NCBI GenBank assembly: GCA_037131165.1
Contig: JBAXRO010000023.1
Location: 1 to 27,363, forward strand
Reading direction: 5' to 3'
Source of the DNA: WLNJ01 sp037131165
Lineage (GTDB): Bacteria > Actinomycetota > Thermoleophilia > Solirubrobacterales > Solirubrobacteraceae
DNA length: 27,363 bases
Part shown: one piece after another, positions 1-7,049 of the stretch
Layout: every line of letters starts with the position of its first letter
Numbering within the stretch: position 1 is the first letter of the stretch
Position numbers and translations under genes: made by a program
The notes under the pieces: model-generated
What the model saw: the letters and a program-made list of their open reading frames with translations, nothing else
Database searches by the model: none
What the model was told of the DNA's origin: nothing

Positions 1-449
1 AGCCAGGCACCAACGAAGCCGTAGAGGCTCGGGAGTCGCTCGACACCGACCGGGGAAAGGAGGTCGGCCAGCGCCCCCCGGGGGCCGAGTGCCGCGATGA
101 GCAGGTAGGCACCGATGTAGCTGGGGATCACGAGCGGCAGCGCGCAGACGGCCGCCCAAGCCTTGCGGCCGGGGAGATTGGTACGGGAGGTCAGCCAAGC
201 GAGGGGAATACCGAGCGCCATGGTTGTCAGTCCGACAGCGGCAGCCAGGCCGACGCTCCGGACGAGGAGGCCAACGGTGTCCGCTTCGCGGATCGCCTGC
301 CACGCCTCACCGGGGTCCCCTCCCACCACCACGAGCAGGTAGAAGGCAGGCAGCGCGCACAGCAGGGCGACAGCAGCGGCCGTGATCCCAAGCGCGGCCG
401 GGACACGGCGACCACGCCGGACTGCAGCGGCTCGCGCAGTCGCCGTCAA
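1..449 (-). CDS. Iron(III)-type ABC transporter permease, partial (C-terminal part outside window)
   Basis: The reading frame starts at TTG 449, one base after the stop of the substrate-binding protein, and stays open to the window edge (149 codons). The SBP 3' end supplies a GGGAG ribosome site about 11 nt upstream. After a short Arg-rich cytoplasmic start there is a hydrophobic segment (about residues 18-38). A soluble loop follows (GGDPGEAWQAIREADTVG), then a second membrane segment with LGIPLAWLTSRTNLPGRK, and a third with LPLVIPSYIGAYLL. The order and these motifs match the N-terminal half of FbpB/FutB-like permeases, which normally have about 500 residues and two MetI-type domains; the EAA loops would lie beyond the edge. 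It would form the membrane channel for ferric iron taken up by the adjacent lipoprotein. Iron as the substrate is inferred from the neighbour. Confidence 0.82.
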   Translation of the reverse strand, partial: MTATARAAAVRRGRRVPAALGITAAAVALLCALPAFYLLVVVGGDPGEAWQAIREADTVGLLVRSVGLAAAVGLTTMALGIPLAWLTSRTNLPGRKAWAAVCALPLVIPSYIGAYLLIAALGPRGALADLLSPVGVERLPSLYGFVGAW

Positions 450-450
450 A

Positions 451-1494
451 TCAGAGAACTCCCGCCTTGCGCATCAGCGCGAGCGTTCCCTCGAGGTCGG
501 AGAGATCGGCGAGGTCGACGTTCGGGGACTGGATGTCCGCCAGCGCCGGGAGGGACGGGTCGGGGTCGACTCCCTTGACGAGCGGGTATTCACCGGTCTC
601 CTCGACGAAGTACTGCTGGCCCTTCTCGGAGAGCGCGTACTCGGTGAAGAGGCGGGCTGCCTTCTGGTTGGAGGCGCTGCGCAGAATCCCGACCCCCGCC
701 ACGTTGACGAGGCTGCCGACGTCGCCGCCGGGGAAGAAGTGGATCTTGACCGGGTAGTCGTCGCCCTTCGCCTCTCCCTCCTTGATTCCCTCAAGGATGT
801 AGTAGTGATTGATCAGTCCGACCTTGATCTCACCGTTCGCTACAGCGTCGCGAATCTGGGAGTTCTTCTCGTAGGGCTGAGTGTCGTTCGACTTCATCGC
901 CTCAAGCCAGTCGAGGGTGGCCGCATCTCCCTTCTCGAGGCGCATCGCGGTCACGAACGACTGGAACGACGCGTTGGTCGGCGCCCATCCGACCTTCCCC
1001 TTCCACTCAGGCTTGGTGAGGTCGAAGACGGATTTGGGCAGTTGATCCGGCTTGACAGCGCGACTGTCGTAACCGAGCACCCTGACGCGCCCGGTGATGC
1101 CGACCCAATCGCCCGCCGCGGACCGATACTTAGATTCGACGCGATCGAGAATCGAGGCCGGAAGCTTGCCCAGGAGGCTGCTCTGCTGGAGCGCACCGAG
1201 CGCGCCGGCGTCCTGACTGAAGAAGAGGTCTGCCGGGCTGCGGTCGCCTTCCTCGCGAATGGTTGCGGCCAGTTCAGAGCTGCTCCCGTAGCGGACCTTC
1301 ACGTCGATCTCGGGATGCTGCTTCTTGAACCGATCGATCAGCGGACCGACGTATTCCTGGTCCCGGCCGGAGTAGATCGTCAAGGCTCCCGAGCCATCAG
1401 TGGACGCTCCTCCTCCACCGGAACCACAGCCGACGAGAGCGAGCGGCACCAGCAGAGCGGCGATGCAGAGGCGGGACTTGGGGGCGAGTGACAA
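451..1494 (-). CDS. Iron(III) ABC transporter substrate-binding lipoprotein
   Basis: The frame is open from 1566, but TTG 1494 is preferred. AAAGGAAA lies about 6 nt before it, and the product (347 aa) then begins with a compact lipoprotein signal ending in the lipobox LALVGC. The mature part opens with LTIYSGRDQEYVGPLIDRF and continues with ADLFFSQDAGALGAL, GRVRVLGYDSRAV and NHYYILE. This order is that of the FutA/FbpA/IdiA class of periplasmic-type ferric-binding proteins, and the YY of NHYYILE is where that family has iron-coordinating tyrosines. It should capture Fe3+ outside the membrane and deliver it to the permease encoded 1 bp downstream, forming an operon. No ATPase gene is visible; it may lie beyond the left edge. 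An inverted repeat at 1576-1596 is a candidate operator. Exact iron ligand chemistry is inferred. Confidence 0.9.
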   Translation of the reverse strand: MSLAPKSRLCIAALLVPLALVGCGSGGGGASTDGSGALTIYSGRDQEYVGPLIDRFKKQHPEIDVKVRYGSSSELAATIREEGDRSPADLFFSQDAGALGALQQSSLLGKLPASILDRVESKYRSAAGDWVGITGRVRVLGYDSRAVKPDQLPKSVFDLTKPEWKGKVGWAPTNASFQSFVTAMRLEKGDAATLDWLEAMKSNDTQPYEKNSQIRDAVANGEIKVGLINHYYILEGIKEGEAKGDDYPVKIHFFPGGDVGSLVNVAGVGILRSASNQKAARLFTEYALSEKGQQYFVEETGEYPLVKGVDPDPSLPALADIQSPNVDLADLSDLEGTLALMRKAGVL

Positions 1495-1575
1495 GGCTGT
1501 TTCCTTTCCGGTCGGGGCAGTCAGGCGGGCTGCGGGACGGGTCGCCGCAGGGCGCGCGGACCGCACCGTAGCAAA

Positions 1576-1596
1576 TTCCTAGTGCCGCGGTAGGAA
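1576..1596. promoter_or_regulatory. Inverted repeat upstream of iron transporter, candidate operator
   Basis: TTCCTA and TAGGAA are perfect inverted arms separated by 9 nt, centred about 92 nt before the TTG start of the iron-binding lipoprotein gene. The position suits control of this operon, possibly by a metal-responsive repressor. The arms do not match the DtxR/IdeR consensus well, so the regulator is unknown. Confidence 0.35.
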
Positions 1597-1670
1597 ATGC
1601 CCGGCGGGCCTCGCCGGCCTTGCCTGTTGGCTGGCCACCCCGGCAACGTGGGGCCCAGCGAGCGGCTCGG

Positions 1671-2834
1671 TCAGCGAGGTTCGGACAACCTCAGCCTCAG
1701 GTAGCGCAGCCGGTTGACCAGCAGCAGCCAGAACGCCATCGAAGCGACCCCGACCCGCCAGTCGCTCGGGGTCGCGAGCCAGGCGAGGGCTCCGATCACG
1801 AAGGTCACCGCCGAGATGGCCAGGAGCTCCACGGGCGAGTCGCCGTCGCCCTCATCGCGGGTGAGGGTCCGCATCGCGGCGATCGCGAGGATCGCCAATC
1901 CGACTCCGCCGACCGCGACCATCGCGATCCAGTCGCCGTAGGTTTTCTGGAACGCCGGTGCGACGTACCAGACCAGTCCGATCCCGGCGATCAGCAGGGC
2001 CGACCCGAGGACGAAATGGGCGAGCAGCCAGGTGCGAACGGTCGCGGGCCTGTTCGGGGCCGGGAAGGCTGCGACATTCCGTTCGTAGAGCGTCCAGACC
2101 ATCCAGACCGCAAGGGCCACGAAACTGAGCTGGAGGATGTCGGCCGGGGCCGAGTCGTCCTCATGGACAGTGACAACGGTCTTGACGAATACGTCGCCGA
2201 GAATGATCAGGACGAACAGCCCCACCCGCTCGGAGAGGTGTTCCCTGTCGAACGGGAACCGCTCGAGCGTCCGGCCGAGCGACGGGCCCGCGGTGGAGAT
2301 GAGGATTGACGCGAGGGCGACGATCCACAGGACCGAACCCCACGGCGAGGGCGGGTACTCCGAGACGACGAAGAGGCCCGCCGCGAACAGTGCGGCGTTG
2401 CGCCTGGCGCTTGCGAGGTCGGCGAGGTCTGGGCGCCAGCGGCGACCGAGTTCATGGGTCAGCGCGACCGCCAGCATGATCGCCGCAGACGGCATGCCGA
2501 TCTCCTGCGGCAGGTTGTCGAGCCTGAGCGGGTCGCCCTCGACCAGTGACAGGGCGACGATCCCGATCAGCTGGGCGAGGAACGAGGCACGGAGCAGGCT
2601 GACGGTCGGCCGGGCGCCGAGCTTCGGGGCGAACGGATCCCCGAAGCGATTGAAGAACAGCGCCGACTGCTCCCACGCCCAGAAGATCACGACCAGCTTC
2701 AGCGCGAGGACCGCGGCCGACTCCCAGCGCGGGTCCTTGCCGAAGTCGACCCCGAAGCTGAGGAATGCGCCGATCAGCGCGAGGTCATAGAACAGCTCCG
2801 CCCAAGCGGGTCGTTGGGACTCGGCGGGAGGCAT
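1671..2834 (-). CDS. LtrA-family (low temperature requirement protein A) membrane protein
   Basis: The frame extends to 3041, but ATG 2834 gives 387 aa and places the family signature ELFYDLALIGAF near the N-terminus, as in other LtrA proteins; the upstream extension is low-complexity and collides with the PIN gene. Many hydrophobic segments alternate with short charged loops, including VFLxxxxLGDVFVKTV-type residues (VLIILGDVFVKTVVTVHE) in the middle, typical of LtrA. The protein is polytopic in the cytoplasmic membrane. LtrA was named from a Listeria mutant unable to grow in the cold, but its biochemical role is unknown. No strong ribosome site is visible before the chosen start. It stands alone, with about 180 bp upstream to the next same-strand gene. 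The family call is firm; the start is moderately sure. Confidence 0.85.
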   Translation of the reverse strand: MPPAESQRPAWAELFYDLALIGAFLSFGVDFGKDPRWESAAVLALKLVVIFWAWEQSALFFNRFGDPFAPKLGARPTVSLLRASFLAQLIGIVALSLVEGDPLRLDNLPQEIGMPSAAIMLAVALTHELGRRWRPDLADLASARRNAALFAAGLFVVSEYPPSPWGSVLWIVALASILISTAGPSLGRTLERFPFDREHLSERVGLFVLIILGDVFVKTVVTVHEDDSAPADILQLSFVALAVWMVWTLYERNVAAFPAPNRPATVRTWLLAHFVLGSALLIAGIGLVWYVAPAFQKTYGDWIAMVAVGGVGLAILAIAAMRTLTRDEGDGDSPVELLAISAVTFVIGALAWLATPSDWRVGVASMAFWLLLVNRLRYLRLRLSEPR

Positions 2835-2993
2835 CGGACGGGAGTCTTTCAGTTGGCCCCGGTGCCGGAGCCTTTCGAGGCGCGACGGGATAAGGGGCGT
2901 CGGGCTAGTCGCCGTTTCCGACAGCCGCCTCCGCCGGGTCGGGCTCCGGTCGCCCCACTTGCGGCTGGTTCGCACTTGGCCAAGCGCCGGGGG

Positions 2994-3008
2994 CGCGGGC
3001 GACCCGCG
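2994..3008 (-). terminator. Short G+C hairpin after PIN toxin gene
   Basis: CGCGGG and CCCGCG pair perfectly around a CGA loop, 5 nt past the toxin stop on the minus strand. There is no U-tract, so it may only weakly terminate or may protect the 3' end. Confidence 0.35.
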
Positions 3009-3013
3009 GAGCC

Positions 3014-3430
3014 TCAACCGCGCCGCTGCACCTCGAGCCACGCGAGGAACGACGCCGGCGCGAAGACCGGGAGGTCGGGGGCGAGTGCAAGCAGGTCACC
3101 GTCGCCGCTGACGATCACGGCTTCGCTCGCCCTCGCGAGGGCGATGAGGTAGTCGTCGCCGGCGTCACGCGAGACCGAGGGCGGGTCCACGACGTCGTCG
3201 CGCATCACGGCACCGCGCTCGATCAGGCGGACCAACGCAGTCGAGTCCTCCTGCGGGATCCGCTTGCGGATCTTCGGGTAGGCGAGGGTGCGGTCGAGCT
3301 CGGCGATCAGCCTCGGGGAGGCGACCATCTCGAACTGGCCCTCAAGCCAAGCCAGGAGCACTGCGGCCGGAGCACCGTTCGGCGACAGGGCAGCCGAGAC
3401 GGCGACGTTCGGGTCAACGACTGCCCGCAA
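3014..3430 (-). CDS. PIN-domain toxin of a VapC-like TA module (PIN_3/COG1569 type)
   Basis: 138 aa starting at TTG 3430, three bases after the antitoxin stop. The N-terminal VVDPNVAVSAALSPNG corresponds to the usual DTNV...LSPxG motif of this family and keeps the first catalytic acid (D6), with Pro in place of Thr. E44 in LIAEL, the DAGDDYLIALA block and the SGDGDLLAL block supply the remaining acidic residues of the Mg2+-dependent ribonuclease site. PIN toxins of this kind usually cleave tRNA or rRNA when the antitoxin is lost; the target here cannot be read from sequence. It is translated with the RHH-type antitoxin just upstream (tight spacing, one transcript). The close fit to motif positions suggests an intact, potentially active enzyme. 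Confidence 0.88.
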   Translation of the reverse strand: MRAVVDPNVAVSAALSPNGAPAAVLLAWLEGQFEMVASPRLIAELDRTLAYPKIRKRIPQEDSTALVRLIERGAVMRDDVVDPPSVSRDAGDDYLIALARASEAVIVSGDGDLLALAPDLPVFAPASFLAWLEVQRRG

Positions 3431-3433
3431 GGC

Positions 3434-3679
3434 TCAGCGGTGCTCGGCGGCGGACCGTTTGCGGGAGGCGTGCTGGGCCTCCAGCGCCAGGTCCATCGCG
3501 TCGGCCTCCGGCATCGGCTCGACCTTCGCCCAGAGATCCCTGAGAGTGTCGAGCCCAAGGTCGCGCCGGACGGCGGCCTCGATCAGCTTGCTCTCGCCCT
3601 CGCCTGTCGCGGCGGAGCGCAGCTTGACCGCTCGAAGGACGTCTTCGTCGATCGTGAGAGTCGTTCTGACCTTCGGCAT
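3434..3679 (-). CDS. Ribbon-helix-helix antitoxin paired with PIN toxin
   Basis: 81 aa from ATG 3679. The N-terminal KVRTTLTIDEDVLRAVKLRSA followed by a second helix ending in VRRDLGL is a ribbon-helix-helix DNA-binding fold (roughly residues 3-45). The acidic, Ala-rich C-terminus would wrap the toxin. It should neutralise the PIN toxin encoded 3 nt downstream and repress its own promoter. A TAAGAT hexamer ends 6 nt before the ATG, so the mRNA probably starts at the start codon (leaderless). The gene faces away from a second TA module that starts 83 bp to the right. The assignment rests on fold-like sequence pattern and on the toxin partner. Confidence 0.8.
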   Translation of the reverse strand: MPKVRTTLTIDEDVLRAVKLRSAATGEGESKLIEAAVRRDLGLDTLRDLWAKVEPMPEADAMDLALEAQHASRKRSAAEHR

Positions 3680-3685
3680 ACTGTC

Positions 3686-3691
3686 ATCTTA
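3686..3691 (-). promoter_or_regulatory. -10 element of leaderless RHH antitoxin gene
   Basis: TAAGAT on the minus strand, followed by exactly 6 nt and then the ATG. A transcription start 7 nt downstream of the hexamer falls on the A of the start codon. No convincing -35 is visible. Confidence 0.55.
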
Positions 3692-3737
3692 GCATCAGGA
3701 TGCGCCCCGGTGCCTGGAGTCGCCCCCAACCGACGCT

Positions 3738-3753
3738 GTAGCACGCGTGCTAC
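3738..3753. promoter_or_regulatory. Perfect palindrome, candidate Phd-type antitoxin operator
   Basis: GTAGCACGCGTGCTAC is a perfect 16-bp palindrome whose right end overlaps the TACGCT -10 hexamer of the antitoxin gene starting at 3763. Phd/YefM antitoxins normally repress their own operon by binding such a palindrome at the promoter, so this is the likely autoregulatory site. It sits in the 83 bp shared with the divergent RHH/PIN module. Confidence 0.7.
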
Positions 3754-3756
3754 GCT
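3751..3756 (+). promoter_or_regulatory. -10 element of leaderless Phd-type antitoxin gene
   Basis: TACGCT followed by 6 nt and the GTG start. It overlaps the right arm of the 3738-3753 palindrome, so an antitoxin bound there would block polymerase. Confidence 0.55.
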
Positions 3757-3762
3757 TCGGGG

Positions 3763-4080
3763 GTGGGGCGAAAAGTAACCCAACGGGAGCTACGCAACGA
3801 GAGCGGCTCGATCATGCGAGGCCTCGACAGGGGGGAGAGCTACGTGGTGACCCGAAATGGAGTTCCCGTGGGTGAGCTGAGACCAGTCGGTCGCAGCGAG
3901 TTCACGAGCAGGGAGGCGCTGCGGGAGGTGTTCCGCGGAGCGCCGGCGGTCGACTGGGCCGCCCTCAAGCACGACGTGCGCGAGTGGTTCGCCGATGACG
4001 GGGATGAATCGGACCCGTGGGAGCGAGCCGAGCACCGCTCGCGGAAACGCGCCGAGGACGCGGGCAAGACCTCGAAGTGA
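3763..4080 (+). CDS. Phd/YefM-family antitoxin
   Basis: 105 aa from GTG 3763. The N-terminal VTQRELRNESGSIMRGLDRGESYVVTRNGVPVGELRPV (given here only as the region of residues 5-42) is the Phd/YefM DNA-binding domain: conserved ELRN, the Gly-rich turn, and the strand TRNGVPVGEL. The C-terminal half is acidic and Arg-rich, suited to toxin binding. It should inhibit the VapC-type nuclease whose GTG overlaps its TGA by 4 nt (GTGA), a sign of translational coupling. A perfect palindrome overlapping its promoter is the likely autoregulatory operator. A TACGCT hexamer ends 6 nt before the GTG, consistent with a leaderless mRNA. Confidence 0.88.
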   Translation: MGRKVTQRELRNESGSIMRGLDRGESYVVTRNGVPVGELRPVGRSEFTSREALREVFRGAPAVDWAALKHDVREWFADDGDESDPWERAEHRSRKRAEDAGKTSK

Positions 4081-4493
4081 TTGGCGCGGCGCACGAGCGG
4101 GCACTGCTCGACACCTCAGTGGTGATCGGTTTCGACTTCGCCCAGGTCGAGCTCCTGCCCGGGGAGTGCGCGATCTCAGCGCTCACACTGGCCGAGCTTT
4201 CGTCAGGCCCGAGCGCCGCGACCAACGAAGCTGTCCGGGCCGCTCGTCAGGACCGCTTGCAGCGGGTCGAGGCAGCGTTCTGGGCTCTGCCGTTCGACTC
4301 CCAGGCGGCACGTGCGTTCGGTCGCATCGCCCCCGAGCTGCGGTCGGCAGGCAGAAAGCCACGAGGCGCCAACCTCGCCGACTACCTGATCGCCGCCACG
4401 GCGCTCTCCCACGACCTACCGCTGTATACGCTCGATCCCGAGGACGTCTCACCACTCGCGAGCCTGATCGAGATCATCCCGATCACGGCCTGA
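4077..4493 (+). CDS. VapC-type PIN-domain ribonuclease toxin
   Basis: The frame opens at 4017, but GTG 4077 overlapping the antitoxin stop (GTGA) gives 138 aa, the usual VapC size. LLDTSVVIGF (D12) is the first PIN motif. TLAELSSG holds the conserved Glu (about residue 40), ANLADYLIAATA holds the third acid, and LYTLDPEDV the fourth. These form the metal-dependent RNase site. It pairs with the Phd-type antitoxin upstream. Its last codons run into sequence that resembles the 3' flank of the tRNA-Phe gene (TGACGGCGAGCTTCGAA against TGACGGGGAGCTTCGAA at 13024), so the 3' end lies at a possible recombination boundary. The RNA target is unknown. Confidence 0.88.
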   Translation: MIGAAHERALLDTSVVIGFDFAQVELLPGECAISALTLAELSSGPSAATNEAVRAARQDRLQRVEAAFWALPFDSQAARAFGRIAPELRSAGRKPRGANLADYLIAATALSHDLPLYTLDPEDVSPLASLIEIIPITA

Positions 4494-4508
4494 CGGCGAG
4501 CTTCGAAA

Positions 4509-4581
4509 CGGCGAGACCCGAACCCGACCCGGGGAGACCACGGCCCTCAGCCGCGTGCTCTGCCAGCTGACGCTCCTCACC
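4509..4581 (-). pseudogene. Degenerate tRNA-Phe-like sequence, 73 nt
   Basis: On the minus strand this aligns without gaps over all 73 positions to the tRNA-Phe gene at 13041-13113, and the match continues into the 3' flank (TTCGAAGCTC). The acceptor stem (GGTGAGG/TCTCGCC), anticodon stem (CGCGG/CCGTG) and T stem (CCCGG/TCGGG) still pair, counting G-U pairs. Two of four D-stem pairs are lost, and the T loop reads GTCGGGT, missing T54 and A58. The anticodon position reads GAG instead of GAA. Most likely a decayed duplicate of tRNA-Phe; the preserved stems leave a small chance of an expressed tRNA-like RNA. Confidence 0.7.
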
Positions 4582-4659
4582 GCGGCGCACGGACTTTCCT
4601 GCCGGCTGCCCTCGACCCTTGGGCGCCTGCGGGTCCGCGCCGCGCCAAGCTCAAGTCGC

Positions 4660-4665
4660 TACTCT
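4660..4665 (+). promoter_or_regulatory. -10 element of GNAT gene
   Basis: TACTCT with 9 nt to the ATG at 4675, predicting a leader of only two or three bases. Confidence 0.4.
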
Positions 4666-4674
4666 GCCGCCTCC

Positions 4675-5718
4675 ATGGAGGCCGCGAGCGATGACCGGAT
4701 CGATGTGCGGCCGATGTCGGCAGAGGATGCGGCCGGCGTCGCCGAGCTGGTTCGAAGCACCTACGGCGACGACTACGTCCACGGCGAGATCTACCAACCG
4801 GAACGGTTCTTCGCGGCCCAGGAACGCGGGGAGCACATCAGCGAGGTGGCCGTCACTCCTGACGGTCGAGTCGTCGCTCACTGGGCCTTCACCTTTCACG
4901 GGCCCCGCGTGGCTGAAAGCGGAATGACCATCACCCACTCCGATTTCCGCGGCCATGGGATCGCAACCGATCTCGAACGCAACCTCCTGCGCCGGCTCGA
5001 TGAGCTCGGCGTCCGCTGGGTGATGGGCGAGGCGGTCCTGTACCACACGGCTTCACAGGAGATCGTCATCGCGCATTGGCACCGTGGCGCGATCACCGGG
5101 TTTCGCGTCAAGGCCTTCCATCCGGTCGCTGCCGTCGGCGGCTTCGACGAAAGCTTGGAGCACGGCCGCTTCTCGGCGGCGACTGCGTTCTCACCGATGG
5201 CCTCGATGGTCGAGAGAGAGATCTGGGTGGCCGACGCCTATCGGAGCGTCCTCTCGCAGGTACTCTCGATGACCGATTGGCCGCGCCGGATCTCGGTGGG
5301 TCAAGGCCGGTCTGCGAACGGAGAGAGTTCGCTGAACGTGACCTGGGACGAGATCAACTCCTCGGCAACGATCGAGGTAGTCGCCATCGGTGCCGATCTG
5401 AAGCACGTGGTCCGAGCCGAACGCGACCAGGCGGTCGCCCGAGGCGCGCAATACGTCGATCTGCGCCTGCCTGTGAGTTCGCCGGAGTCAGCTCAGGTGG
5501 ACCTCATGGACCTCGGCTTCTCCTACGCGGCCTTCCTTCCGGAGATGGGCGAGGACTGCGACCTGCTCCTGCTGCAGTGGCTCCCCGATCCGATAGTGGA
5601 TCGGCATCACTGGAAGCTGATCAACGATGCGGTCGAGAGCCTTGCCGACGCAGTGATCGGACAGGCACGCGAGGCCTTCGAGCGGAGACCCTCCCGGCCC
5701 AGCGGGCCGACCAACTGA
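4675..5718 (+). CDS. GNAT-family N-acetyltransferase (two-domain)
   Basis: The frame opens at 4555, but ATG 4675 is chosen. The upstream part covers the tRNA-like sequence, a TACTCT hexamer lies just before this ATG, and the domain begins directly with IDVRPMSAEDAAGVAELV. This gives 347 aa. Residues about 10-160 form a GNAT domain: strand FHGPRVAESGMTITHSDFRG, then the acetyl-CoA loop RGHGIATDLERNLL (R/QxxGxG/A type). The C-terminal half (about 200-330) looks like a second, degenerate GNAT-like lobe with LMDLGFSYAAFLPEMGEDCDLL. It should transfer an acyl group from acyl-CoA to an unknown amine. It has no operon partner and is followed by a strong hairpin at 5725-5751. Confidence 0.8.
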   Translation: MEAASDDRIDVRPMSAEDAAGVAELVRSTYGDDYVHGEIYQPERFFAAQERGEHISEVAVTPDGRVVAHWAFTFHGPRVAESGMTITHSDFRGHGIATDLERNLLRRLDELGVRWVMGEAVLYHTASQEIVIAHWHRGAITGFRVKAFHPVAAVGGFDESLEHGRFSAATAFSPMASMVEREIWVADAYRSVLSQVLSMTDWPRRISVGQGRSANGESSLNVTWDEINSSATIEVVAIGADLKHVVRAERDQAVARGAQYVDLRLPVSSPESAQVDLMDLGFSYAAFLPEMGEDCDLLLLQWLPDPIVDRHHWKLINDAVESLADAVIGQAREAFERRPSRPSGPTN

Positions 5719-5724
5719 ACGACG

Positions 5725-5751
5725 AAGGGCCGCCCCGGAGGGGCGGCCCTT
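5725..5751 (+). terminator. Strong hairpin terminator after GNAT gene
   Basis: AAGGGCCGCCCC and GGGGCGGCCCTT form a perfect 12-bp stem with a GGA loop, beginning 7 nt after the stop codon. There is no U-tract, as is common in high-G+C actinobacteria. Confidence 0.8.
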
Positions 5752-5964
5752 GAAGCCGGCGCTCGTTGCGGACCTCTCGCGGGCCGCGGTGCGCTTGGTC
5801 CTCAACACGGCCCTCGGACCGGAGTCGGGGTTTCCTCCGGTAGCGCGTCGCGCGGCTTGGTCGCGGCCCGCGCCGTCATCTGCCGTCCACCTGCCTAGAA
5901 ACGGCCGCTTCAAACGGCAACCGAGCAAGATCCCTCACGGCCGATTAGAAGGAGATTTCAGAAG

Positions 5965-6492
5965 ATGAGCAAGCTGGCAACGCTGATCGCAGGCCCGTCC
6001 ATCGCCATCGCTCTCGCGGGTTGTGGCAGCAATGTGGAGAAGTTCACCCTCGTCCAAACGAGCGCAGTCAGGGATGCCGTCGACATCGGCAGGAACGGCG
6101 TGTCGACGGCCGACACGGTCTACTTCCACGGCCCGCTCACTCGGGACGGCAAGGAGGTCGGCCACATCAACGGAATGACCGAGAAGCTCGCTCTCTCACC
6201 GGAGCTGGCATGGACCAAGAAGCACCTCCCCAAGGGCTCGGCGAACCCGGCTTCCGAGCACCTCGTCCTGAGCACCGCGACCTTCCATCTCGGTGGCGAT
6301 GACACGATCCTCAGCGAAGGACAGATCTTCTACGACACCCGCGAAGGCGTCACGATCAAGGTCGGACAACCGCAGATCCGGCCGATCACCGGGGGCACCG
6401 GAAAGTACAAGTTCGCCCGTGGGCAGATGACGATCGTCAACCAGGGTGGCGGCAAGTACGAGTTCCAGATCGAGGTCGACACGGGGCCATGA
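5965..6492 (+). CDS. Small secreted lipoprotein, allene-oxide-cyclase-like barrel
   Basis: 175 aa from ATG 5965, with AAGGAG about 10 nt upstream. The signal peptide ends in the lipobox IALAGC, so Cys20 should be lipidated and the protein anchored on the outer face of the membrane. The rest is a beta-rich domain with a GGTGKYKFARGQM motif near residue 150, a pattern found in the allene oxide cyclase/dirigent-like barrel family that is common in actinobacterial secreted proteins. FYDTREGVTIKVGQPQI and the closing strand YEFQIEVD support this fold. Bacterial members have no established role, and a cyclase activity should not be assumed. A hairpin follows the stop. Confidence 0.72.
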   Translation: MSKLATLIAGPSIAIALAGCGSNVEKFTLVQTSAVRDAVDIGRNGVSTADTVYFHGPLTRDGKEVGHINGMTEKLALSPELAWTKKHLPKGSANPASEHLVLSTATFHLGGDDTILSEGQIFYDTREGVTIKVGQPQIRPITGGTGKYKFARGQMTIVNQGGGKYEFQIEVDTGP

Positions 6493-6496
6493 GCTG

Positions 6497-6521
6497 GCTC
6501 TGGGAAGCGTCGCGCCAGAGC
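6497..6521 (+). terminator. Hairpin after lipoprotein gene
   Basis: GCTCTGG and CCAGAGC pair around an 11-nt loop, starting 4 nt past the stop. The stem is modest and lacks a U-tract. Confidence 0.4.
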
Positions 6522-6631
6522 TGAAGGCGTATCCGGATCCAGATCCCAAGCCACGACGGCTTGTAACACGCGGCCCAAAACCGAGACCATCGCTCCTTCC
6601 CGACGGGGAGCCGAGCCAACGGCTGAGAAAG

Positions 6632-7042
6632 TCAGGCCGTCGGATCGGGGGCGATCAGCCTGGCGCCGGGAATATGGGTCGAGACCCTGCGCGGGTCGCG
6701 GGTGAGCAGGCTTCGGCCGGTTACCGCGGCGTGCGCGCCGATCAGGAAATCGGGAAGCACTGCAGTTCGCTCGCCACCGGCCCTGCGGTATTCCAGATGT
6801 GCACGGCCGGCGAGGAACGAAGCCTCAAACGGGATCTCCTCGATCACCATCATCGGCGGCAGCGAACGCCGCAGGTCCTCGATCCGGGGAAACCTTGGAG
6901 ATATCTCGGCGACGATCACCGAGTTGATGATGAGTGAACCGTGCCGCGCCGCGTCAGTCAGGCGTGCCTGCGACCAATCCAGCCACTTCGGGTCCTCCGT
7001 GAAGACGTCGAGCAGGACGCTGCTGTCGACGACCGTCGCCAC
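6632..7042 (-). CDS. vapC: VapC-type PIN-domain ribonuclease toxin
   Basis: 136 aa from GTG 7042, seven bases after the stop of the AbrB-type antitoxin. VVDSSVLLDVF (D6) is the first PIN motif. INSVIVAEIS carries the conserved Glu, VLPDFLIGAHA the third acid and LLTRDPRRV the fourth, so the acidic Mg2+ site looks complete. LPDFLIGAHA and LLTRDPRR.... are characteristic of the VapC group that pairs with SpoVT/AbrB-fold VapB. It is expected to be a site-specific RNase active against tRNA or rRNA when VapB is degraded. It faces the lipoprotein gene convergently across about 140 bp. Confidence 0.9.
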   Translation of the reverse strand: MATVVDSSVLLDVFTEDPKWLDWSQARLTDAARHGSLIINSVIVAEISPRFPRIEDLRRSLPPMMVIEEIPFEASFLAGRAHLEYRRAGGERTAVLPDFLIGAHAAVTGRSLLTRDPRRVSTHIPGARLIAPDPTA

Positions 7043-7049
7043 CGGCGCG

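Noticed and set aside
3738..3753. The GTAGCACGCGTGCTAC palindrome as a terminator
   Set aside because: It lies between divergent promoters and overlaps a -10 hexamer, so an operator is the better explanation.
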